Below are positions 58,362 through 64,000 of a stretch of DNA of 64,000 bases, piece after piece; positions within the stretch are counted from its first letter, which is position 1, and the number at the start of each line of letters is the position of its first letter. Origin of the DNA: Algihabitans albus (lineage in GTDB: Bacteria > Pseudomonadota > Alphaproteobacteria > Kiloniellales > DSM-21159). The stretch lies in contig NZ_QXNY01000001.1 in assembly GCF_003572205.1 (NCBI RefSeq), forward strand, positions 124,001 to 188,000. Direction: 5' to 3'. The notes below the pieces were generated by a model. That model ran no database searches, was not told where the DNA came from, and worked only from the letters and a program-made list of their open reading frames with translations. Both the position numbers and the translations under genes were made by a program.

Positions 58362-59854
58362 CGCCCGTCTTCCCAGCCCGAGTCGGCGCTTTCCAGCTTC
58401 TCCAGCGTGCGCGTGGTCGAGTGGCCGTCCTTCAGTTCGGCGAGCAGGACCTTGCCCCCGCGCGCCTTGACCAGATCGGCCCCGACCACCTGCGCTTCGC
58501 TGTAGTCGGCCCCCTTGACCAACAGATCCGGTCCCACCGCCCCGATCAGGTCGTAGGGCGTGTCTTCGCCGAAGATCACCACCCGATCCACATCGGCCAG
58601 GGACGCCAGTACGGCGGCGCGCGCGGCCTCGTCCTGCACCGGCCGTGCCGCACCCTTCAGGCGCCGCACCGAGGCGTCGCTGTTCAGACCGACGATCAGG
58701 CGGTCGCAGGCGGCGCGCGCCTGGCGCAGCAGATGCAGGTGACCGGGATGCAGAATATCGAAACAGCCGTTCGTGAAACCGACCGTGAGCCCCTGAACCT
58801 GCCAGGTTCCGGCCTGCGCGGCGGCGGCGGAGCGGTCGGCGATCTTGGCCTCCGCCCCCAGCAGGCGCGCCTTCTGGCCCGCGCGCAGCAACTCGTCGGA
58901 AAAGGCCACCGCGGTCCCGCGCTTGGCGACGACAACGCCGGCGGCGATGTTGGCGAGCCCGGCCGCCGCCGATGCCGACAGCCCGCCGGCCAGGCCGGCG
59001 CCGAAGGCGGCGACCACGGTGTCCCCGGCCCCCGAAACGTCGAAGACTTCCTGCGCCTCCGCAGGCAGATGCACGACCTGGGCAACCCCGCCCTCGCCAT
59101 CGCCCAGGACCAGGGTCATGCCCTGCTCGCTGCGGGTCGCCAGCACGGCCCCGAGGTCGGCTTCCGCGATCACCCGCGCGGCCGCGGCAACCACCTCGGC
59201 ATCGCTGCCGGTCGGCAGCCCGGAGGCGTCCGCCAGCTCACGGCGGTTCGGCGTGACGAAATCGGCCCCGGCATAGCGGCTGTAGTCGCGGCCCTTGGGA
59301 TCGACGACGACGGGCAGGCCCGCCGTCCGCGCGGCCCCGATCAGGCGGCGCAAAACCGGCGCTTGCAGAACACCCTTGCCGTAGTCGGAAAGCAACAGCG
59401 CGCCGGCCTGCTTCAGCAGATCGAGCGCGAAGCTCTCCAGGGTTTCCAGGGTCTGGTCGCGCGGCAGGCCGCCGGCATCCCAATCGGCGCGGAGCAGTTG
59501 CTGGCCACCGCTCAGCATCCGTTGCTTGACCGTGGTGGCGACGGTCTTGTCCTGGATCAGGTGGGCGCCGCCGCCCAAGGCCTCGCCGACCAGATACTGC
59601 ACTTCGCGCCCCTGGGCGTCGTCGCCGATCACCCCGCAGAACAGAGGATCGGCCCCCAGGGCAACCAGATTGCGAAGAACGTTGCCGGCGCCGCCGAGCG
59701 CGGTTTCTTCCCTCAGAACGCGCAGCACCGGGATCGGCGCCTCGGGCGAGATCCGCTCCACGGCACCGGTCAGATAGCGGTCGAGCATGACGTCGCCGAC
59801 CGCCAGCACCTTTACGCCGGCAATCGCCTGCAGCTCTGCGGCCAGATCCGTCAT
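58358..59854 (-). CDS. hldE: Bifunctional heptose-7-phosphate kinase / heptose-1-phosphate adenylyltransferase
   Basis: 498 residues. The N-terminal ribokinase-like half (VLAVGDVMLDRYLTGAVERISPEAPIPVL, GAGDTVVAAFGAGLA) phosphorylates D-glycero-D-manno-heptose 7-phosphate. The C-terminal half (about 350-498) is a nucleotidyltransferase with GFTNGCFDILHPGHLHLL, the HxGH motif. Together they make ADP-heptose for the LPS inner core. Its TGA overlaps the CTG start proposed for the NnrU-like gene. The upstream metallophosphoesterase gene is 118 bases away. Confidence 0.96.
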   Translation of the reverse strand: MTDLAAELQAIAGVKVLAVGDVMLDRYLTGAVERISPEAPIPVLRVLREETALGGAGNVLRNLVALGADPLFCGVIGDDAQGREVQYLVGEALGGGAHLIQDKTVATTVKQRMLSGGQQLLRADWDAGGLPRDQTLETLESFALDLLKQAGALLLSDYGKGVLQAPVLRRLIGAARTAGLPVVVDPKGRDYSRYAGADFVTPNRRELADASGLPTGSDAEVVAAAARVIAEADLGAVLATRSEQGMTLVLGDGEGGVAQVVHLPAEAQEVFDVSGAGDTVVAAFGAGLAGGLSASAAAGLANIAAGVVVAKRGTAVAFSDELLRAGQKARLLGAEAKIADRSAAAAQAGTWQVQGLTVGFTNGCFDILHPGHLHLLRQARAACDRLIVGLNSDASVRRLKGAARPVQDEAARAAVLASLADVDRVVIFGEDTPYDLIGAVGPDLLVKGADYSEAQVVGADLVKARGGKVLLAELKDGHSTTRTLEKLESADSGWEDGR

Positions 59855-59972
59855 AGCGGCGAGACAGTCCTGAGAAAAGAGTAGGGTCCAGTCGTTTGGC
59901 TACGGCAAAGCCGCCACGCTGGCAAGCCAATCTGCGGGGTTTGAGGCTGGCGACGGCAAGGACTGCCCCGGT

Positions 59973-60743
59973 TCAGGCCTGCAGGAAGCGGCGCTCGGCC
60001 CCCTCCAGCACCAGCGCGGTCAAGCGCCCGCCATAGACGGCGCCGGTATCGATACCGATCCGATTGTCCCGCTCGACCGGCGACCTGTCCGGCGTATGGC
60101 CATGCACCACGATCTTCCCGAAATCCACCTTCGACTGCAGGAAGGGGTAACGGATCCAGATCAGGTCTTCAGCACTCTGCGCCTCCAAGGCGACACCGGG
60201 GCGAATCCCGGCGTGGGCGAAGAAGTAGTCGCCCTCCCCGTGACTGATCGCGAGCCCCTGGAAAAAAGTTCTGTGCCGCTGCGGCAGCGCCGCCACGAAC
60301 CGGCGGTGGAGACCGTGCAGCCACTCTTCATCGTCCGGATCGTCCTGCTCTGCATCGATACCGTAACTGGCGAGCGTGGCCTTGCCGCCGTTGACCAGCC
60401 AGGTCGCGCCGGCATCCGGAGCGATCAGAAAATCGAGCAGCAAGGCTTCGTGGTTGCCCTTCAGGGTCACCGCCTCGAAACCTTCCGGCGGTCCGGCGAT
60501 CAGATGCTCGACGACCGCGGCCGAGTCCTGACCTCGGTCGACATAGTCGCCGAGATAGACGAGCAGACGGCGACCGGGCGCGCCTGACGCCGCGTCCGCG
60601 ACGATCTGTGACTGCAGATCGCGCAACTGATCGATCTGGCCGTGAATGTCGCCGATCGCGTAGACCCGCGTACCGTCGGGTACGGCGGCAGATGGACGCT
60701 CGCGGCGCCCCTCGCCTCTACTCCAGAGCTTGGCAATGGACAT
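59973..60743 (-). CDS. Metallophosphoesterase (serine/threonine phosphatase or ApaH-like)
   Basis: 256 residues with the full calcineurin-like motif set: YAIGDIHGQIDQLRDL, YLGDYVDRGQDS, LKGNHEALLLD, FFAHAGIRPG and VHGHTP. The shape fits PP2A-like bacterial phosphatases or Ap4A hydrolases; I cannot decide which. It is followed by hldE on the same strand. An N-terminal basic stretch (KLWSRGEGRRERP) precedes the domain. Confidence 0.9.
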   Translation of the reverse strand: MSIAKLWSRGEGRRERPSAAVPDGTRVYAIGDIHGQIDQLRDLQSQIVADAASGAPGRRLLVYLGDYVDRGQDSAAVVEHLIAGPPEGFEAVTLKGNHEALLLDFLIAPDAGATWLVNGGKATLASYGIDAEQDDPDDEEWLHGLHRRFVAALPQRHRTFFQGLAISHGEGDYFFAHAGIRPGVALEAQSAEDLIWIRYPFLQSKVDFGKIVVHGHTPDRSPVERDNRIGIDTGAVYGGRLTALVLEGAERRFLQA

Positions 60744-60882
60744 GAACAGCCCTTCGATCGCACAGGCCTTTCAAGATGGGGCGTGCGGGCCGTGCGAAAA
60801 AGGGCGGAGGCGGAAACAAGAAAGGTAGGGGCAACGCTGCGGAACGACCGTGCCTCCGGAGCGACCAGACAGGACGTCGTCC

Positions 60883-63009
60883 CTACTGAGCGGCCGTGGC
60901 TTCCCAGTGCTGGCGGCCGCCCTTGTTGTCCAAGTAGCTGACCAGGGCGGCGACGACGCCACGGTCGTAGCGGGCGCCCATGTCCGCGAGCAGCTCTCCA
61001 AGGGCCTCGTCGACCGGCAGACCGGCCCGGTGGGCCCGCGCGCTGACCATGGCAACGAAGGCGTTGGCCACGGCAAGAATCCGGGCGGTGGGGAGAATGC
61101 TCTCGCCCTGGAGGCCCTGTTCGCCCTTGCCGTCGATACGCTCCTGGACCTGCTGGAGGGTTTCCACCACCGGCCCGTCGAAGGCGACGCCGGATAGCAG
61201 CTCGGCACTCGAATTCATGCAGGCGCGAATCTTGGCACGCTCGGCGTCGCTCAGAGCTCCTTCGCGGGTCAGCAGCTCCTCCGGCACCAGGATTTTGCCG
61301 ATGTTCATCAGCAAGCCGGCGACCCGCGCGGTCTCGACCTCGGTCTCATCCAGGCCCATCTCGCGGGCGAGGCGCTGACTCAGGTCGCCGACCAGATGAG
61401 AATGATCCGCGGCATAGGGGTCGCGTCGGTCGACCACGCTGACCAGCGTCATGATCAAAGCGTCGAGCGTGGACTCACGGCGTGCCCGTTCGCGCAGTTC
61501 GGCCGTGACGTCTCGCTCGACGACCAGGACGCCGCGTGGCAGGTCGACGCTGGGGGGCACCGGCACATGATCGGCGAGGTAGATCCGGCGCCCGCCCTCG
61601 ACCGCCGAATCGCCTTCGATGCGCCAGACGTCGCTGACCGACTGACCGTCTTCGAGCGCCCGCTCCGACAGCGCCAGGGTGCGCGCGGCGGCGGCCGAGC
61701 CGACCAGGGCGGTGAGCGACTTGCCGATCATCTCCTCGGCCGCCATCTCGGCCCGCTCGGCAGCGCGCTTGTTGGCGAAGCGAACCTGACCCTCGTCCAG
61801 AATCATGATCGCCGTCGGCTGACTGTCGGTCACCACCTGCAGCAGATGGCGCTGTCGTGTCAGCTCAGCGGCGGCGGCGGCATAGAGGCGCGCCGCATCG
61901 CTCGCGCGGCGCGAGGCGCCATGACGCCAAACCACCAGAAGAGCGGCGGCCGCAAAGCCCAGGCCAAGCAGCAGCACGAGCAGGAGGCGGTTGGCGCGAG
62001 CATCGATGCCCGCGAGGGCAATGGCACTGTCGACCTTCGTCACAAGCAGCCAGTCGGTACCGGCAACCGTCCGGCCGGTTGCCAGAACCGGGTTACCCGC
62101 ATAGTCCTCGCTTTCGAGGAACGCACCGGGCTGACTGAGAGCATCGGCCGCAGCCAGGCCCGAGGTGGCACGGTCGAGCCGGCGGCCAAGGGCCGGCGTG
62201 CCGTCGGCCAGCGGCGACAGGTATTCGATCGAGGCGCCCTGCGGCCGAACCAGCAGAACCTCCAGGCCCTCGACCCGAACGCCCGGTTGGCGCAGCCGCT
62301 CGAAGAGCGCAGGCACGGCTGGACGTCGACCCACGACCAGGCCGACCGCACCTTCGCCCAGACCGGCTTGCAGCGCGGGAACCGGCGCGGCCAGGGTGAG
62401 CAGCATCCCGGCCGCGGGGTCGGCTTGAAGCTCCAGAAAGGAGATATCGGGCATTTCCGAAACGCTGGGCGCCGCGATGCTGGGCGTCGCGAAGCGCGCG
62501 GTCGAGACCAGGGGGCGGCCCCGAGTGTCCAGAACAGCGAGGCCGACCTGGTTCGGCAACTCGATGTTGGCCCGCAGATCCTCGACCAACGACGTCGTTT
62601 CGAAGCCGCCGCGCTGAGCGGTCAGAGCGAGCAGGCTGTCCAAATACTGCAACTGGCCGGCTGAGTCGGTCACCTCGGCAAGGTCGCCTTCGACCAGTGC
62701 GAGTTCGGTAAGCAGAAGCTGCACGCTGGCATTTCCGGCCAAGGCCGAGATCTCGCGCCTTTGGCCCGAGACCCACTGCGCGACGTCGGCGGCCCGGCTG
62801 TCGGCGATCAAGCCGAGACGATCCTGCCAGGCGCGGAGATCACGCGCGCGCTCCGTCTCGACAAAGCTCATGATGGCCACGACACCGAGCGCACCAGCCA
62901 GCAGGATGCCCCCGGCCAAGGCAGGTAGGCGCCAATCCTTCCACCAGGCAGCCTCTGCCTGCGCCGGTTCCAGATCTGAGGTGTTTGGAGTCTTGACGGC
63001 GTTTGTCAC
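60883..63009 (-). CDS. Membrane receptor: Cache-like sensor, PAS and degenerate HD-GYP domain
   Basis: About 708 residues. A membrane segment (WRLPALAGGILLAGALGVVAI, about 25-50) starts a long periplasmic region of Cache-like type (to about 335), followed by a second membrane segment (RLLLVLLLGLGFAAAALLVVW). A PAS domain follows (SQPTAIMILDEGQVRFANKRAAE). The C-terminal HD-GYP-like domain has lost its metal ligands: HDxGK is MNIGK, HHE is VQE, and GYP is GEQ. GTG at 63009 (VTNAVKTP) is chosen because no better in-frame start lies before the membrane segment. Confidence 0.85.
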   Translation of the reverse strand: MTNAVKTPNTSDLEPAQAEAAWWKDWRLPALAGGILLAGALGVVAIMSFVETERARDLRAWQDRLGLIADSRAADVAQWVSGQRREISALAGNASVQLLLTELALVEGDLAEVTDSAGQLQYLDSLLALTAQRGGFETTSLVEDLRANIELPNQVGLAVLDTRGRPLVSTARFATPSIAAPSVSEMPDISFLELQADPAAGMLLTLAAPVPALQAGLGEGAVGLVVGRRPAVPALFERLRQPGVRVEGLEVLLVRPQGASIEYLSPLADGTPALGRRLDRATSGLAAADALSQPGAFLESEDYAGNPVLATGRTVAGTDWLLVTKVDSAIALAGIDARANRLLLVLLLGLGFAAAALLVVWRHGASRRASDAARLYAAAAAELTRQRHLLQVVTDSQPTAIMILDEGQVRFANKRAAERAEMAAEEMIGKSLTALVGSAAAARTLALSERALEDGQSVSDVWRIEGDSAVEGGRRIYLADHVPVPPSVDLPRGVLVVERDVTAELRERARRESTLDALIMTLVSVVDRRDPYAADHSHLVGDLSQRLAREMGLDETEVETARVAGLLMNIGKILVPEELLTREGALSDAERAKIRACMNSSAELLSGVAFDGPVVETLQQVQERIDGKGEQGLQGESILPTARILAVANAFVAMVSARAHRAGLPVDEALGELLADMGARYDRGVVAALVSYLDNKGGRQHWEATAAQ

Positions 63010-63244
63010 TGGGCCAGGCGTTCTTGCACTGCGGGAATGGTGAGCGGGCTCGCGGCCGGGACGATGCAAACGAGAGACACACCGACCGAACAACCGCCCG
63101 TCGCTTAACCACGTTATGACGCTCCTACTTAAGGGAGTATTAAGCGGAGATCCCCTAGTTTCCCCGGCAAGAGCCGACCTTTGCGGTCCGCGGTCCGCCA
63201 ATCTGCGTGCGCTTCGGACGCCTTTGGATATCGGGAGTTTAGGG

Positions 63245-63907
63245 ATGCCCCGTCACATCACCAGGCGCCACCTCGTCTCGACCGCACTGCTTGCGGGCCT
63301 GGCCGCCGTCGGCGCCGGCGTCCCCGGTATCGCCCAGGCCTCGGGCTATCCGTCGCTGTTCGGCACCCGGGAGGCGCGCTCCGACAACATCGCCATGTTC
63401 CCCAAGTGGCGCGGCACGCTGGAGCGCTACTTCGAGGAAGCCGACCTTGCGAAGGACTGCATCCCCGGCCAGATCAGCCAGTGCCTGCTGAACGACTGGC
63501 AAACCTTTCTCGACGGCCAAAAGGGCCTGGATCCCAAGGCCCAGCTCAGCGCGGTCAATGCGCAGATGAACAGCCACCGCTACATCCTGGACCCGCCCAA
63601 CTGGGGAGTGCCCGATTACTGGGCGACCCCGCTTCAATTCATGGAGAAGAACGGCGATTGCGAGGACTATGCGATCGCGAAATTCATGTCGCTGCGCGCC
63701 CTGGGCTGGCCCAACGAAGCCATGCGCATCGTGGTTCTGAAGGACCTGAACCTGCGGCTCATGCATGCCGTCCTGGTCGTGTATCACCAAAGCCGCGCGT
63801 ATGTGTTGGACAACCAGATCGACCAGGTGATGCCAGCGGAAAAGATTCGCCACTATCGTCCGGTCTACTCGGTCAACGAAGAGTCCTGGTGGCTGCACCG
63901 CTCCTGA
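63245..63907 (+). CDS. LapG-type bacterial transglutaminase-like cysteine peptidase
   Basis: 220 residues. The triad is Cys139 (MEKNGDCEDYAIAKFM), His174 (LRLMHAVLVVY) and Asp189 (YVLDNQID), the PF06035 pattern of LapG. A twin-arginine-like signal (TRRHLVSTALLAGLAAVGAG, then GIAQA) precedes it. LapG-type proteases cut adhesins at the cell surface under c-di-GMP control by LapD. ATG at 63245 has GGGAG eight bases upstream. It is divergent from the degenerate HD-GYP receptor gene. No LapA/LapD homologue is visible here. Confidence 0.92.
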   Translation: MPRHITRRHLVSTALLAGLAAVGAGVPGIAQASGYPSLFGTREARSDNIAMFPKWRGTLERYFEEADLAKDCIPGQISQCLLNDWQTFLDGQKGLDPKAQLSAVNAQMNSHRYILDPPNWGVPDYWATPLQFMEKNGDCEDYAIAKFMSLRALGWPNEAMRIVVLKDLNLRLMHAVLVVYHQSRAYVLDNQIDQVMPAEKIRHYRPVYSVNEESWWLHRS

Positions 63908-64000
63908 TGCGCTCCTGATTTCCCAAGATCGGCAAATCGCCAAGATCAGCGGATGGCCGGCGCCGGCCTGCACCCGCCTGCCGGGAAAACGGCAGCCGTT

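Overview
This is a GC-rich chromosomal window from an alphaproteobacterium, most likely in or near Rhodospirillales. I base this on gene order and families and ran no database search. The supporting features are lptC-lptA-lptB-rpoN-hpf-ptsN in one run, an APH-fold homoserine kinase next to rnhA and close to ispH, an NDUFA9-like reductase beside uppP, coaE-dnaQ, an MmcB-family protein, and a LapG-type transglutaminase-like cysteine peptidase. Most of the window is core metabolism and envelope biogenesis. I see no prophage, insertion sequence, CRISPR array or rRNA operon. There is one tRNA gene.

Layout. 1-2166 (minus): gltD then the start of gltB (ammonia assimilation). 2693-4479: uppP (cell-wall lipid carrier recycling) convergent with an NDUFA9-like reductase. 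4711-10834 (plus): an RNase D-like exonuclease, the Lpt lipopolysaccharide export genes, sigma-54, hibernation factor and EIIA-Ntr. 10840-13232 (minus): xseA and an M23 peptidase, divergent from purD (13332-14609). 14707-18018: a cobalamin-binding-type protein, a secreted glutathione peroxidase and a thiamine-diphosphate enzyme. 18030-22276 (minus): rnhA, thrB and ispH, split by a plus-strand cassette (19580-21271) of MarR regulator, DUF2000 protein and quinone reductase. 22443-23206: a CDGSH iron-sulfur protein and a lipoprotein. 23303-28095: a tandem glycine riboswitch driving gcvT-gcvH-gcvP. 28125-30827: a Pat-like acyl-CoA synthetase/acetyltransferase fusion. 30956-35574: AmpG-like transporter, coaE, dnaQ, a DsbA-like protein and a periplasmic metallo-beta-lactamase-fold protein with an altered metal motif. 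36136-37164: transglutaminase-like protein.

37602-47171 (minus) is an eight-gene unit. It reads acyl-CoA ligase, LivG, LivH, LivM, substrate-binding protein, LivF, phenylacetate-CoA-ligase-like protein and methyltransferase, which looks like an uptake-and-activation system for an organic acid. 47456-54061 holds an alpha/beta hydrolase, acnA with a clear terminator, a TetR regulator with a histone-like tail, a YbaK editing protein, proC and a YbjN protein. After tRNA-Arg(CCG) come a YraQ-type permease and divergent LysR regulator, a small membrane protein and MmcB. The right end carries an NnrU-like membrane protein that appears to start at CTG, hldE (LPS heptose), a metallophosphoesterase, a Cache/PAS receptor with a degenerate HD-GYP domain, and a divergent LapG-type protease.

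The most unusual items are the degenerate HD-GYP receptor beside the LapG-like protease, the cassette splitting ispH from thrB-rnhA, the probable CTG start overlapping hldE, the metallo-beta-lactamase-fold protein without the usual HxHxDH motif, the PhaR-like palindrome upstream of the Pat-like gene, and in-register duplications at the 3' ends of two genes. I found no clearly new multigene system; most of the window is conventional.
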